DNA from: Actinomycetes bacterium
Lineage (GTDB): Bacteria > Actinomycetota > Acidimicrobiia > Acidimicrobiales > Acidimicrobilacustridaceae
NCBI GenBank assembly: GCA_029782025.1
Contig: JAKOVR010000131.1
Coordinates: 1 to 64,000, forward strand
DNA: 64,000 bases
Reading direction: 5' to 3'
A program made the position numbers and the translations under genes. Positions 1 through 9,172 of the stretch are shown in pieces. The notes beneath the pieces are model-generated. The model had not been told where the DNA came from, did no database searches, and worked only from the letters and a program-made list of their open reading frames with translations. Each line of letters starts with the position of its first letter. Positions within the stretch are counted from its first letter, which is position 1.

Positions 1-25
1 CCCCCCCACAGGGTCAGGGATGTGG

Positions 26-559
26 TCAGCGGGCGGGGCGAAGGTTCGGGGGGTCGATGGGGGGATCGGCGAGCGACAGGGCCTTGAGGAGGAGGCGGGC
101 CAGCGTGGCCTGCTCCTGGGCCGAGAGACGCAGGACCGCCTCCGGGGCAACGCTCAGGTGGGCCATGGCCCGGTCGAAGGCCCGGTGCCCGGCGCGCGTG
201 AGGCGGACGAGCTTGACGCGCCGGTCCGTGGGCGAGGGAACCCGTTCGGCCAGACCCCGTGCTTCGAGGGCGTCGACGATCTGGGTGATCATCGAGGCAT
301 CGCAGTGGAGGGCGGTGGCCAGGTCCCGCATCGGCTGCTCGCCGTGGTGGTGGATCGTGAGCAGGGCCTTGAGGGCGCCGGCGGTGAGGCCGAGCTCCTG
401 GGCCGCCTCGTTGAAGCGGCTGTGGTTCTGGGGCCCCATGAACAGGGCGGCGACGCAGCTCCACGCCGTTCGGCCGTCGAGCGGCGGGCCGGCGTCGGAC
501 CCCCGCACCTTCGCCACGGTGGTCGCTCCTCCGGTCGGGCGCGAGGTGGTCGGGACCAT
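26..559 (-). CDS. MarR family transcriptional regulator
   Basis: A 177-residue winged-helix DNA-binding protein. The core reads as MarR: a helix-turn-helix around LGLTAGALKALLTIHHHG, then the recognition region DASMITQIVDALEARGLAER and the wing with the typical PTDRRVKLVRLTRAG. It lies divergent from a DrrAB-type ABC exporter across a short AT-rich gap, the usual arrangement for a MarR repressor of an efflux system. The first 15 or so residues (from MVPTTSRPTGG) look non-conserved, so translation may begin slightly downstream. The ligand is unknown. The family call is secure; control of the exporter is inferred from position. Confidence 0.9.
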   Translation of the reverse strand: MVPTTSRPTGGATTVAKVRGSDAGPPLDGRTAWSCVAALFMGPQNHSRFNEAAQELGLTAGALKALLTIHHHGEQPMRDLATALHCDASMITQIVDALEARGLAERVPSPTDRRVKLVRLTRAGHRAFDRAMAHLSVAPEAVLRLSAQEQATLARLLLKALSLADPPIDPPNLRPAR

Positions 560-580
560 GGCCCGATCCTAGGAGCCGAC

Positions 581-640
581 AGGCTTGCTTGAAACCGGTG
601 AACGGTCAATTTTGGTAAATGGTTGTCAAAGTTCAAGGAC
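581..640. promoter_or_regulatory. AT-rich divergent promoter/operator region
   Basis: The gap between the MarR gene and the ABC exporter is markedly AT-richer than its surroundings. It carries several TTG...CAA half-sites, for example TTGGTAAATGGTTGTCAA at 612-629, a weak pseudo-palindrome of MarR-site type, and CTTGAAAC / GTTCAAG at its two ends. It probably holds both promoters and the MarR operator. No exact -35/-10 pair can be assigned. Confidence 0.45.
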
Positions 641-660
641 TGCCCGTAGCCTCCACCTCC

Positions 661-1677
661 ATGTCCGAGTACGCCATCCGCGCCGAAGGTCTCGTGAAGC
701 ACTTCGGCGACGTGCACGCGCTCGAGGGGATCGATCTCGCCGTCCGGCCCGGCCGGGTCTACGGCCTGCTCGGCCCCAACGGCGCCGGGAAGACCACCGC
801 GGTCCGAATCCTCACCACGATCCTGCAGCCGACCGGGGGCCTGGCCGAGGTCCTGGGCGTCGACGTCACCAAGGATCCCCAGTTCGTCCGCGAGAACATC
901 GGCCTGGCCGGCCAGTACGCCGCCGTCGACGAGAACCTCACCGGCCGGGAGAACCTCCGGCTCATCGGCAAGCTGACCCACATGCCCAAGCCAGCCGTGG
1001 CCGGACGGGCCGACGAGCTGCTTGCCCGCTTCGGGCTCGAGCACGCCGCCGACCGTCCCTCGAAGACCTACTCCGGCGGTATGCGCCGCCGGCTCGACCT
1101 CGCCGCCGCCCTCGTCCACGAGCCACCGGTGCTGTTCCTCGACGAACCCACGACCGGCCTCGACCCCGCCAGCCGCCAGGACCTGTGGGGCGTCATCGAG
1201 GAGCTCGTCGCCGACGGCACCACGGTGCTGCTCACCACGCAGTACCTCGAAGAGGCCGATCGCCTGGCCGAGCGCCTGGCCGTGATCGACTCCGGCACCG
1301 TGATCGCCGAGGGCACCCCGCACGAGCTGAAGTCCCAGCTCGGCGCCACCGTGGTCGAGGTCGGGTTCCCGTCCTCCGACGCCGCCGGTCGCGCCGCCGA
1401 CGCCCTGCGTCGATCCGGGGCCGCGGGCGCGGGCACCGCCGAGCTGCGGGTCGAAGGCCACCTGGTCGAGCTGCCGGTCGACGACGGCCCGAAGGCCGTC
1501 GTGTCCATCCTGCGCACCCTCGACGACGACGGGCTCAGCCCCACCACCATCAACGTCCGAGAGCCCAGCCTCGACGACGTCTTCCTGTCCCTCACCGGCC
1601 ACAAGGCCGAAGCCGACCGGGACGCCGAGCAGGCGGCGACCAAGGGCCGCGGCCGCAAGCAACGAGGTGCCGCATGA
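661..1677 (+). CDS. ABC transporter ATP-binding protein, DrrA/daunorubicin-resistance type
   Basis: A 338-residue ABC ATPase powering the permease encoded next. Visible motifs are Walker A GPNGAGKT (about residues 38-45), signature YSGGMRRRLDLA (about 137) and Walker B LFLDEPTTGLD (about 157), followed by a long C-terminal domain as in DrrA-type exporters. I chose ATG 661 because the protein there begins MSEYAIRAEGLVKHFG, the normal family N-terminus. An upstream in-frame ATG at 619 would add 14 unrelated residues from the promoter region. The stop overlaps the permease start (ATGA), so the two genes are translationally coupled. The substrate is unknown; a drug or lipophilic compound is likely from the family. 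Confidence 0.92.
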   Translation: MSEYAIRAEGLVKHFGDVHALEGIDLAVRPGRVYGLLGPNGAGKTTAVRILTTILQPTGGLAEVLGVDVTKDPQFVRENIGLAGQYAAVDENLTGRENLRLIGKLTHMPKPAVAGRADELLARFGLEHAADRPSKTYSGGMRRRLDLAAALVHEPPVLFLDEPTTGLDPASRQDLWGVIEELVADGTTVLLTTQYLEEADRLAERLAVIDSGTVIAEGTPHELKSQLGATVVEVGFPSSDAAGRAADALRRSGAAGAGTAELRVEGHLVELPVDDGPKAVVSILRTLDDDGLSPTTINVREPSLDDVFLSLTGHKAEADRDAEQAATKGRGRKQRGAA

Positions 1678-2543
1678 CCACCGTGACCACCACCGTCGAC
1701 GGGCCCGCCACCCGCACGGCCGCCCACGGCAACACCCTGTCGTGGCTCGTCTCCGATTCCATCGCCGTCACGGGCCGCTACCTCAAGGCCTACCAGCGCG
1801 TGCCCCAGCTGCTGGTCTTCTCCACCATCCAGCCCATCATGTTCGTGCTGCTGTTCCGCTACGTCTTCGGGTCAGCCATCCCGATCTCCGACGACGTCAG
1901 CTACGTCGACTACCTCATGCCCGGCATCTTCGTGCAAACGGTGCTGTTCGGTTCGACGTCCACTGGCGTCGGGCTGGCCGAGGACGCCGGCAAGGGTCTG
2001 CTCGAGCGGTTCCAGTCCCTGCCCATGTCGCGGGCGGCGGTCCTCATCGGGCGCACGCTCGCCGACCTCGTCCGCAACATCTTCGTCGTCATCCTGATGA
2101 CCGCCGTCGGGTTCGCCGTCGGCTTCCGCTTCCACAACGGGATCGGCAACTTCGTCCTGTGCCTCACGCTCATCGTGGTGTTCGGGTTCGCCTTCTCCTG
2201 GGTGGCCGCAGTCATCGGGCTCGGCGCTCCGAACTCCGAGGCGGCCCAGGCCGCCATCTTCCCGTTCATCTTCCCCCTCACCTTCGCCTCGTCGGCCTTC
2301 GTGCCCACCTACGGGATGCCCGACGCCTTGCGATGGTTCGCCGAGCACCAGCCGGTGTCGATCGTGGTCGACGCCGCCCGCACCTTCGTGCTCGGCACCG
2401 TGCCGCCCACCAAGGACGGGCACCAGGTCCTCCTCGAGGGCTCGGCCGGCGGGAAGCTCCTCGTGGGCCTGCTCTGGACGGCGATGATCATCGCGGTCGC
2501 CGCTCCCCTGGCCGTGCGGGCCTACCGGCGCAAGACCGGCTGA
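1674..2543 (+). CDS. ABC-2 type transporter permease (DrrB-like)
   Basis: A 289-residue integral membrane protein with about six hydrophobic segments, including LLVFSTIQPIMFVLLFRYVF and the C-terminal LLVGLLWTAMIIAVAAPLAV. The stretch ISDDVSYVDYLMPGIFVQTV and the LERFQSLPMSR loop are typical of DrrB/ABC-2 permeases. The start overlaps the stop of the ATPase gene by four bases (ATGA). With the ATPase it forms a two-gene efflux system, probably controlled by the divergent MarR protein. Confidence 0.9.
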   Translation: MTTVTTTVDGPATRTAAHGNTLSWLVSDSIAVTGRYLKAYQRVPQLLVFSTIQPIMFVLLFRYVFGSAIPISDDVSYVDYLMPGIFVQTVLFGSTSTGVGLAEDAGKGLLERFQSLPMSRAAVLIGRTLADLVRNIFVVILMTAVGFAVGFRFHNGIGNFVLCLTLIVVFGFAFSWVAAVIGLGAPNSEAAQAAIFPFIFPLTFASSAFVPTYGMPDALRWFAEHQPVSIVVDAARTFVLGTVPPTKDGHQVLLEGSAGGKLLVGLLWTAMIIAVAAPLAVRAYRRKTG

Positions 2544-2555
2544 GCCGTGCTCAGC
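2539..2555. terminator. Bidirectional hairpin between convergent genes
   Basis: A perfect 7-bp stem GCTGAGC / GCTCAGC with a 3-nt loop. It contains the stop codons of both convergent genes (TGA at 2541-2543, complement of TGA at 2551-2553). There is no U-tract, as is common in GC-rich actinobacteria. Confidence 0.5.
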
Positions 2556-4284
2556 GGGCGCCCCGCACCAGCCGTCCCGGTCGGGCGCCGGTGTCCTCCC
2601 CGTCCGCCATCACCGTCTCGCCGGCCACGATGGTCTCGACGTAGCCCTCGGCCCGTTGGAGCAAGCGGCGGGCCCCGGCCGGCAGGTCGTGGACGACCTG
2701 GGGAGCGGGGAGGCGCAGCCGGTCCAGGTCGATCAGGTTGAGGTCGGCCCGGAAGCCCGGCGCCAGGCGGCCCCGGTCGCCGAGACCGTAGAGGTCGGCC
2801 GTCTCGGCGGTGAGCTTGCGCACGGCGTGCTCCAACCCGAGCCGGGCCCCATTGCCGGCCCGACGGTCGCGCACCCAGTGGGTGAGCACGAAGGTGGTGG
2901 ACGACGCGTCGCACGTCTGGCCGGCGTGGGCGCCGCCGTCGCCCAGCCCCACCACCGAGGCCGGGCTGGCCAGCATCTCGTGGTTGGCGTCGAGGTTGCC
3001 GCCGGCGTAGCCGAGGATCGGGGCGTTGACGAGCTGCTCGCCGCCCTGCCCGAGGAGCAGGTCGTAGACGACGGCCCACGGGGACACGCCGCGGGCGGCT
3101 GCCATGGCCGCCGCGCTGTGCGCCGGGGGCGGCTCGTAGTCGGGCGGGTCGTCGACCGGGAACAGGCGGTCGGGCCGCATGAAGCCCGAGACGATGGGGT
3201 CGTCGGCCACCGCTTCGAGCTCAGCGATGGCCAGCCGACGCACGTCGGGGTCGGCCAGCCGGGCCACCAGCTCGTCGTGCGGGAGGCGGCCCACCTCCCG
3301 CCACAGCGGGATGTACATGAGCGGGTGGAGCGTCCGCAGCCCGAGGAGCAGCGACACCGTCCGGGCGTGGACCTGGGGGCGGACGTCGATCCCTGCGGCC
3401 TGGGCTTCCTCGGCGCCGCGCAGGAGCGCTCGCCAGGCGTCGGGGGCCTGGTGGTTCTGGTTGAGCCCGAAGCAAACGGGACGGCCGATGCGCTGGGCGA
3501 GGCGGCGCATCCAGTCCATCTCCCGGGCCGGGGCGTCGAGGTCCTCGCCCATGATCCCGGCCGGGGCCAGCTCGAACACACCGGTGCCGAGCTCGCCCAG
3601 CACCTCGCCGATGGCGAAGAGCTCGTCCTCGGCCGCGAAGGTGCCGGGGACGGGCCGACCGTCGACAGCCATGTGCATGATCGTGCGGCTGGTGGAGAAC
3701 CCCAGGGCGCCGGCCTCCATCCCCTGCCGGACGATGGCGGCCATCGCCGCCAGGTCCTCGCCGGTGGCCGGCTCGTTGTCGGCCCCCCGCTCCCCCATCA
3801 CGTAGGCCCGGACGGCGCCGTGGGGCACCTGGGTGCCGACGTCGATGGCGTGCGGGAGCGAGGCCAGCACGTCGAGGTACTCCGGGAAGCTCTCCCATCC
3901 CCACCGGATCCCCTCGTGCAGCGCCGTGCCCGGGATGTCCTCCACGCCTTCCATGAGCCCGATGAGCCACTCGTGGCGGTCGGGCCGGACGGGCGCGAAC
4001 CCCACGCCGCAGTTGCCCATCACCACCGTGGTGACGCCGTGCCAGCAGCTCGGCGTGAGGAGCGGGTCCCAGGTCGCCTGCCCGTCGTAGTGGGTGTGCA
4101 TGTCGACGAAGCCCGGGGTGAGGAGCAGGCCGTCGGCGTCGACGGTCCGCCGGGCCGGGCCCGCCACCGTGCCGGCAGGCCCGACGGCGGCGATCACCCC
4201 GCCGGCGACGGCCAGGTCGCCGGCGAAGGCGGGCGCCCCCGTGCCGTCGACGACGGTCGCGCCTCGGATCACCAGGTCGTGCAT
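2551..4284 (-). CDS. Amidohydrolase family protein, N-acyl-D-amino-acid deacylase-like
   Basis: A 577-residue metal-dependent hydrolase of the amidohydrolase superfamily. The N-terminus MHDLVIRGATVVDGTGAPAF is the usual small beta-sandwich start, followed by the metal-binding GFVDMHTHYDGQ (about residues 58-69). GNCGVGFAP and the late GLGDGGAHAGQTCD carry further expected active-site positions. The C-terminus (LAPGFRADLNLIDLDRL) closes the beta-sandwich. This architecture fits D-aminoacylases and related enzymes of actinobacterial catabolic clusters; the real substrate cannot be read from the sequence. It is convergent with the exporter operon and divergent from the cupin gene. Confidence 0.88.
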   Translation of the reverse strand: MHDLVIRGATVVDGTGAPAFAGDLAVAGGVIAAVGPAGTVAGPARRTVDADGLLLTPGFVDMHTHYDGQATWDPLLTPSCWHGVTTVVMGNCGVGFAPVRPDRHEWLIGLMEGVEDIPGTALHEGIRWGWESFPEYLDVLASLPHAIDVGTQVPHGAVRAYVMGERGADNEPATGEDLAAMAAIVRQGMEAGALGFSTSRTIMHMAVDGRPVPGTFAAEDELFAIGEVLGELGTGVFELAPAGIMGEDLDAPAREMDWMRRLAQRIGRPVCFGLNQNHQAPDAWRALLRGAEEAQAAGIDVRPQVHARTVSLLLGLRTLHPLMYIPLWREVGRLPHDELVARLADPDVRRLAIAELEAVADDPIVSGFMRPDRLFPVDDPPDYEPPPAHSAAAMAAARGVSPWAVVYDLLLGQGGEQLVNAPILGYAGGNLDANHEMLASPASVVGLGDGGAHAGQTCDASSTTFVLTHWVRDRRAGNGARLGLEHAVRKLTAETADLYGLGDRGRLAPGFRADLNLIDLDRLRLPAPQVVHDLPAGARRLLQRAEGYVETIVAGETVMADGEDTGARPGRLVRGAR

Positions 4285-4370
4285 GTGTCCCCCTCGGATC
4301 GGTCGGACCCCAGCCGCGCCCGCACGGTAGCGCGCGCTCGCGGCGGCGCCGACGGCGCGAGACTTCGTCC

Positions 4371-4775
4371 ATGACGGACTCCCCGACCTTTCGCATCGAG
4401 CAGCACCCGGTCCACCTCGGCCTCGGCGCCACCGTCGTGCCCCAGCCGGCCTTCTCCGGTGAGGTCTCCTGGTACGAGGGCTACGGCCAGCGCCACGGCG
4501 ACGACGGCCGAGAGGGGCGCTTGGTCGCCATCCACCGGTTCGACGGCCCGTGGACCACCTGGGAGGTCCACCCCAACGGGGAGGAGCTGGTGGTGTGCCT
4601 CCAGGGCGAGATCCACCTCGTCCAGGAGATCGACGGCGAGCGGCGCGGGGTCACCCTGCAGGCCGGCGACGCCATCGTCAACCCCGCCGGCGTGTGGCAC
4701 ACCGCCACCGAGGCCCGCGATGCGCAGGTGCTGTTCGTGACCGCCGGCGAGGGGACCCTGAACGAGGTCCGCTGA
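4371..4775 (+). CDS. Small cupin-domain protein
   Basis: A 134-residue single-domain cupin. The two cupin motifs are seen as WEVHPNGEELVVCLQGEIHLV (metal ligands H and E in an HPxxEE pattern) and AGDAIVNPAGVWHTA (late histidine). It is as long as a small stand-alone cupin with no other domain. Such proteins are metal-dependent isomerases, dioxygenases or binding proteins, and nothing here fixes which. It is divergent from the amidohydrolase gene across 86 bp, where no clear regulatory repeat is seen. Confidence 0.85.
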   Translation: MTDSPTFRIEQHPVHLGLGATVVPQPAFSGEVSWYEGYGQRHGDDGREGRLVAIHRFDGPWTTWEVHPNGEELVVCLQGEIHLVQEIDGERRGVTLQAGDAIVNPAGVWHTATEARDAQVLFVTAGEGTLNEVR

Positions 4776-4790
4776 GCGGACCGGCCGCTC
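4774..4790. terminator. Hairpin between convergent cupin and CitE-like genes
   Basis: Stem GAGCGG / CCGCTC with a 5-nt loop, starting inside the cupin stop codon and lying just before the end of the convergent gene at 4800. There is no U-tract. This is probably a weak bidirectional terminator. Confidence 0.35.
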
Positions 4791-4799
4791 GGGCCTGGA

Positions 4800-5678
4800 T
4801 CAGCCGCCGAGAGCGGCGATGGCCGCCGCCACCGCCAGCACCCGCCGGGCGTTGTCGACGTGGAGGTTCTCGATCATCCGCCCGTCGACGGTGACCACGC
4901 CCTTGCCGGCCGCAGTCGCCTCCTCGAAGGCGGCGATGATCCGGCTGGCCTGCTCGACCTCGGCCTCGCTCGGGGCGAAGACCCGGTTGCAGGGCTCGAG
5001 CTGCGAGGGGTGGATCAGGGTCTTGCCGTCGAAGCCCATCTGGCGACCCTGCACGCACTCGGCCTCGAACCCGGCCTCGTTCTTGATGTCGTTGTAGACG
5101 CCGTCGAGGATCACCTTGCCGGTGGCCCGCGCCGCCAGGAGGCACAGCCCGAGCCCGGTCAGCAGCGGCTGGCGCCCCGGGACGTGCTCGGCGTGGAGCT
5201 CCTTGGCCAGGTCGTTGGTGCCCATCACCAGCACGGTGAGCCGCTCCGAGGCCGACGCGATCGCCTCGGCCTTGAGCATGGCAACGGGGGTCTCCACCAT
5301 GGCCCAGATCTTCGTGTGGTCGGGGGCGCCGCCGGCCTCCAGGCCCTTCTCGATGGCGTGGACGTCGGCCACCGAATCGATCTTCGGGACGACCACGGCC
5401 GCCGGACCGGCGGCGGCGACGGCACGGAGGTCGTCGGCGTGCCACGCCGTGTCGATCGAGTTGATGCGGATCGTGAGCTCCTTGCCCCCGTATTCGCCGC
5501 TCTGCACCGCGGCGCACACGCGGTCGCGGGCCTCGACCTTGGCGTCGGGCGCCACCGCGTCCTCGAGGTCGAGGATCAGGGCGTCGGCGGGAAGGGTCTT
5601 GGCCTTGTCGAGGGCCCGTTCGTTGGCACCGGGCATGTAGAGCACGCTGCGGCGGGGGCGGATGGCGTCGTCGGTCAT
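4800..5678 (-). CDS. HpcH/HpaI aldolase family protein, CitE-like CoA-ester lyase or thioesterase
   Basis: A 292-residue TIM-barrel protein of the citrate-lyase-beta/malyl-CoA lyase family. It begins RPRRSVLYMPGANERALDKA, typical of CitE-like proteins, and carries ALILDLEDAVAPDAK (substrate/Mg region), VVVPKIDSVAD and MVETPVAML with the Mg-binding Glu. The late segment KTLIHPSQLEPCNRVFAPS is also family-typical. It is 37 bp downstream of a second, longer member of the family. In Rhodobacter the paralogues Mcl1 and Mcl2 act as malyl-CoA lyase and malyl-CoA thioesterase; a similar split is possible here but not shown. Confidence 0.88.
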   Translation of the reverse strand: MTDDAIRPRRSVLYMPGANERALDKAKTLPADALILDLEDAVAPDAKVEARDRVCAAVQSGEYGGKELTIRINSIDTAWHADDLRAVAAAGPAAVVVPKIDSVADVHAIEKGLEAGGAPDHTKIWAMVETPVAMLKAEAIASASERLTVLVMGTNDLAKELHAEHVPGRQPLLTGLGLCLLAARATGKVILDGVYNDIKNEAGFEAECVQGRQMGFDGKTLIHPSQLEPCNRVFAPSEAEVEQASRIIAAFEEATAAGKGVVTVDGRMIENLHVDNARRVLAVAAAIAALGG

Positions 5679-5715
5679 GGGGTTCCTCTCGTCGGTCGGT
5701 CGCCGGGGCGGGCCG

Positions 5716-6765
5716 TCACAGGCCGTAGGCCTGGGCCAGCTCGGGATCGCGGGCGGCGAGCATCCGGGCCAGCTCGACGACGACGCGGCACTGCTTGACC
5801 GACGCGTCGTCCTGCATCTTCCCGTCGATCATCACCGCGCCGGTGCCGTCGCCCATCTCCTCGATGACCCGTACGGCCCAGGCGACCTCCTTCGGGTCCG
5901 GCGAGAACACCCGCTTGGCGATGGCGATCTGGCTGGGGTGCAGGCTCCACGCTCCGACACAGCCCATCAGGAAGGCGTTGCGGAACTGGTCCTCGCAGGC
6001 GACCGGGTCGCCGATGTCGCCGAAGGGCCCGTAGAAGGGCAGGATCCCGTTGGCCACGCAGGCGTCGACCATCCGGGCCATGGTGTAGTGCCAGAGGTCC
6101 TGCTGGAAGATGGTCCGCGGGGCATCGGGCGCCTCGGGGTCGGCATCGGCCCGGACGAGGTAGCCGGGGTGGCCGCCGCCGATGCGGGTGGTCTTCATGC
6201 GACGGTCGGCGGCGAGGTCGGCCGGGCCGAGGGACAGGCCCTGCATCCGGGGGCTGGCCCCGGCGATCTCCTCCACGTTGGCCACGCCGCGGGCCGTCTC
6301 GAGCAGGGCGTGGAGCATGATCGGACGGGACACGCCGGCCCGGGCCTCGAGCTGGGCGACCAGTCGGTCGACGTAGTGGATGTCCTCGGCGCCCTCGACC
6401 TTCGGGATCATGATCACGTCGAGCTTGTCGCCGATCTCGGTCACGAGGGTGACGAGGTCGTCGAGCACCCACGGCGAGTCGAGGCTGTTGACGCGGGTCC
6501 ACAGCTGGGTGTCGGCGAAGTCGATCGACTGCCCGACCTTGACCAGCCCCTCGCGGGCGGCCTCCTTCTGGTCGGCCTGCACCGCGTCCTCGAGGTTGCC
6601 GAGGAGGATGTCGCACTGCGGGATCATCTCGGGCAGCTTGGCCACCATCTTCTCGTTGGCGGCGTTGAAGAAGTGGATCATGCGCGACGGGCGCACGGGG
6701 ATCTCGCGGAGGGGCTGAGGTGCCCCCAGGGCGAGCGGTCGGAAGAAGTCCTTGGGGTTCCGCAT
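5716..6765 (-). CDS. HpcH/HpaI family lyase, L-malyl-CoA/beta-methylmalyl-CoA lyase-like
   Basis: A 349-residue TIM-barrel CoA-ester lyase. The start [75 protein letters not shown] and [17 protein letters not shown] match the longer malyl-CoA lyase (Mcl) type rather than short CitE. Known members cleave L-malyl-CoA or beta-methylmalyl-CoA to glyoxylate plus acetyl- or propionyl-CoA. It probably forms an operon with the CitE-like gene just downstream. No other enzymes of the ethylmalonyl-CoA or 3-hydroxypropionate pathways are in the window, so its pathway is open. Confidence 0.85.
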   Translation of the reverse strand: MRNPKDFFRPLALGAPQPLREIPVRPSRMIHFFNAANEKMVAKLPEMIPQCDILLGNLEDAVQADQKEAAREGLVKVGQSIDFADTQLWTRVNSLDSPWVLDDLVTLVTEIGDKLDVIMIPKVEGAEDIHYVDRLVAQLEARAGVSRPIMLHALLETARGVANVEEIAGASPRMQGLSLGPADLAADRRMKTTRIGGGHPGYLVRADADPEAPDAPRTIFQQDLWHYTMARMVDACVANGILPFYGPFGDIGDPVACEDQFRNAFLMGCVGAWSLHPSQIAIAKRVFSPDPKEVAWAVRVIEEMGDGTGAVMIDGKMQDDASVKQCRVVVELARMLAARDPELAQAYGL

Positions 6766-6813
6766 GGCGCCACGCTACGGCGCGGCGGCCACGACGCTCC
6801 ACATGACGAGGGG

Positions 6814-7521
6814 TCAGGCGTAGGCGGTGGGGTCGGCCAGGCCGGCCTCGGCGAAGCCGCGGGCGCGCAGGAGGCAGGCGTCGCACCGACCACAGGCCAG
6901 CACCGTGCCGTCGTGACCGACGGGGTCGTAGCAGCTGACCGTGCGGGCGTAGTCGACCCCGAGGGAGGTGCCACGCCGGATGATCTCGGCCTTGGTCAGG
7001 TCGATCAGGGGTGCGTGGATGCGGACGGGCCGCCCCTCGACCGCGGCCTTGGTGGCCAGGGCGGCCATCGACTCGAAGGCCTGGAGGTAGGCCGGGCGGC
7101 AGTCGGGGTAGCCGGAGTAGTCGAGGGCGTTGACCCCGATGAAGATGTCGGCCGCGCCCACGACCTCGGCGAAGGCGAGGGCGAAGGAGAGGAAGATCGT
7201 GTTACGGGCCGGGACGTAGGTGACCGGGATCTCCGGCGCGTCACCGGGCCCCTCGACCGGGTCGTGCTTGGGGACGTCGATGTCGGCGGTGAGGGCGGAA
7301 CCGCCGAAGATCCGCAGGTCGATCTCGGCGACGCGGTGGTCGGTGACGCCCGCGGCGCGGGCCAGGGCGATGGCAGCATCGAGCTCGACTTCGTGGCGCT
7401 GCCCGTACCGGAAGCTGAGACAGTGGCAGTCGAACCCGTCGGTCCGGGCGATCGCCAGGACCGTGGCGGAGTCGAGCCCGCCGGACAGCAGCACCACCGC
7501 GGGCGCAGCGGCGCCGGCCAT
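6814..7521 (-). CDS. queC: 7-cyano-7-deazaguanine synthase QueC
   Basis: A 235-residue ATP-dependent enzyme converting 7-carboxy-7-deazaguanine to preQ0, the precursor of queuosine and other 7-deazapurines. The PP-loop [11 protein letters not shown] lies near residue 13. The cluster [14 protein letters not shown] near the C-terminus is the zinc-binding cysteine motif, preceded by [25 protein letters not shown] and [15 protein letters not shown] are also typical. The start overlaps the stop of the thioesterase gene (TGATG), so expression is coupled to it. No queD, queE, queF or tgt is nearby, so the rest of the pathway must lie elsewhere. Confidence 0.95.
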   Translation of the reverse strand: MAGAAAPAVVLLSGGLDSATVLAIARTDGFDCHCLSFRYGQRHEVELDAAIALARAAGVTDHRVAEIDLRIFGGSALTADIDVPKHDPVEGPGDAPEIPVTYVPARNTIFLSFALAFAEVVGAADIFIGVNALDYSGYPDCRPAYLQAFESMAALATKAAVEGRPVRIHAPLIDLTKAEIIRRGTSLGVDYARTVSCYDPVGHDGTVLACGRCDACLLRARGFAEAGLADPTAYA

Positions 7522-8489
7522 CACGCCGTGCCGTCGGGCTCGGCGAACCGCTCCATCGACACCGGCCGGATATTGGCCCGCTGGGTGGCGATGGCGATGA
7601 GCTGTCCGTCCTCGTCCCAGAGCTCGACGTAGGCGTAGGCGTAGCCGTCGCCGGCGTGGGGGATGCGGGTGTGCTGGAGGACCCAGGCACTCGTGGTGGG
7701 AGCCAGGAACTGCACCCCGATCTCGAGCGACAGCGTGATGAACGGCACGTTCCCGGGGCCGATGGGCCCGAGCTTGGCGAAGACCGCAGGGCCGAGGATG
7801 TCGGCGGGCACGCAGTACGAGATCGGGTCGATGGTGCCGTCCGGGAGGCGGGGCTCCTTCACCAGCCGGTGCCACGTGAGCGAGCGGGCCGGACCGGGGA
7901 CCCACCGCGAGGGGTCGGTGAAGTCGAGCCCGGCCATGCCCATGCGGAACTCGGTCTGGTGGTGGTAGTTGATCCGGGCGAAGGGCGACGGGTCGTCGGC
8001 CTCGTCGGGCCGTACCGGCACGATCGAGGCGTCGACCGGGAGGGCGTCGGCCGGGTACTCCGCTTCGAGGAAGTGGAGGCGGTCCGGGTGGGCCTGCCCG
8101 AATACGGCGCTGAGGTGCACGTCGGTCGCGTCGGCGGCGCTGGCCGTGCTGCGGAGCCGGCTGAGGACCTGCGCGCCGCTGCGACCCGCCCGGAGGACGT
8201 CGGTGTCGACCACGAGCGGGCCGCACGGCACCGGGGCCACGAAGGTGGCGGTGGCCGACAGTGGCGCAAGGTCGGGGCGGGCCAGCGACCGCTCTGCGGC
8301 GCGCAGGGCCACCGCCATGGTGCAGCCGCCGAAGGCGTAGAACACCCGCCAGGCGTCGGACAGCTCGGCCGTGAACCGACCCGGGCAGGCGGGATCGGGC
8401 GTGACCTCGGTGTCGACAGCGAAGTCGCCGACCGGCACGGCGTCGGTGTTGGCCCCGGCCTGGGCCGACAGCTGTTCTGCGGATGGCAT
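7521..8489 (-). CDS. Thioesterase family protein (double hotdog, TesB-like)
   Basis: A 322-residue protein with two hotdog-like halves. The first carries [31 protein letters not shown] and [27 protein letters not shown]; the second ends near [31 protein letters not shown]. This matches acyl-CoA thioesterase II-type proteins common in actinobacteria, which hydrolyse acyl-CoA to free acid and CoA. Acyl chain specificity is unknown. It precedes queC with a TGATG overlap, which looks like a chance pairing rather than a shared pathway. Confidence 0.8.
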   Translation of the reverse strand: MPSAEQLSAQAGANTDAVPVGDFAVDTEVTPDPACPGRFTAELSDAWRVFYAFGGCTMAVALRAAERSLARPDLAPLSATATFVAPVPCGPLVVDTDVLRAGRSGAQVLSRLRSTASAADATDVHLSAVFGQAHPDRLHFLEAEYPADALPVDASIVPVRPDEADDPSPFARINYHHQTEFRMGMAGLDFTDPSRWVPGPARSLTWHRLVKEPRLPDGTIDPISYCVPADILGPAVFAKLGPIGPGNVPFITLSLEIGVQFLAPTTSAWVLQHTRIPHAGDGYAYAYVELWDEDGQLIAIATQRANIRPVSMERFAEPDGTA

Positions 8490-8547
8490 GGGGAGGTTCT
8501 ACCGGCCCCGGGGGCGGGACGGGAAACCGGTTCGGCCGACCGCGGGC

Positions 8548-9159
8548 TCAGGCGGGTGCGACCGGCAACACGTCGAGGTCGAACAGCCGGCGCAGATGGG
8601 CCAGCACGGCCGGATCCCCATCGGGGTCGCGCCGGAAGGCGAGCAGCACGAGCGCTTCGGCCACGGCCCACTGCACCTCGACCTCGAGCAGGAAGTCCTC
8701 GTCGCCGGCATCGGCCAGGCCCTGCCCGGCCAGGGATTCGATCACCACCCGCATGATCCGGTCGCCGGTGGCGCCGAAGCCGATCACCGAGCCGAGCGGC
8801 CGGGCGTCGCGCAGCGCCCGCAGGAGGGGCTCGTCGCCGTAGAAGCGCACGAAGCAGTCGAGGGCGGCGTTGGCGGCGTCGCGCTTGCGGGTGAAGCGGA
8901 TCCCGACCAGCTCGGCCTCGAGCCGGTCGGCGAACCGCTCGGCGCACCGCCCCATCAGCCCGTCGATGATGGCGTCGACGCTGTCGAAGTACTGGTACAG
9001 CGAGCCGACGGCCACGCCCGCGGCCTCGGCCGCCGTCGTGGTGGTGAGGTGGTCGCACCCCCGTTCCACGACGAGGCGGCCGGCGGCGTCGAGCACCGCT
9101 TCGACCTTGGCCCGGCTGCGTTGCTGTTTGGGCGTGCGCCGCTCCGTGCCGGTGCTCAT
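8548..9159 (-). CDS. TetR family transcriptional regulator
   Basis: A 203-residue regulator with the TetR N-terminal helix-turn-helix: RSRAKVEAVLDAAGRLVVERG, then TTTTAAEAAGVAVGSLYQYFDSVDAIID. The rest is a helical ligand-binding domain. It lies 13 bp downstream of the sphingosine-phosphate-lyase-like gene on the same strand. It is the obvious candidate to bind the perfect palindrome at 10578-10604 that controls both divergent promoters; that assignment is inference. Confidence 0.9.
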   Translation of the reverse strand: MSTGTERRTPKQQRSRAKVEAVLDAAGRLVVERGCDHLTTTTAAEAAGVAVGSLYQYFDSVDAIIDGLMGRCAERFADRLEAELVGIRFTRKRDAANAALDCFVRFYGDEPLLRALRDARPLGSVIGFGATGDRIMRVVIESLAGQGLADAGDEDFLLEVEVQWAVAEALVLLAFRRDPDGDPAVLAHLRRLFDLDVLPVAPA

Positions 9160-9172
9160 GCGGGCCGCGGCC

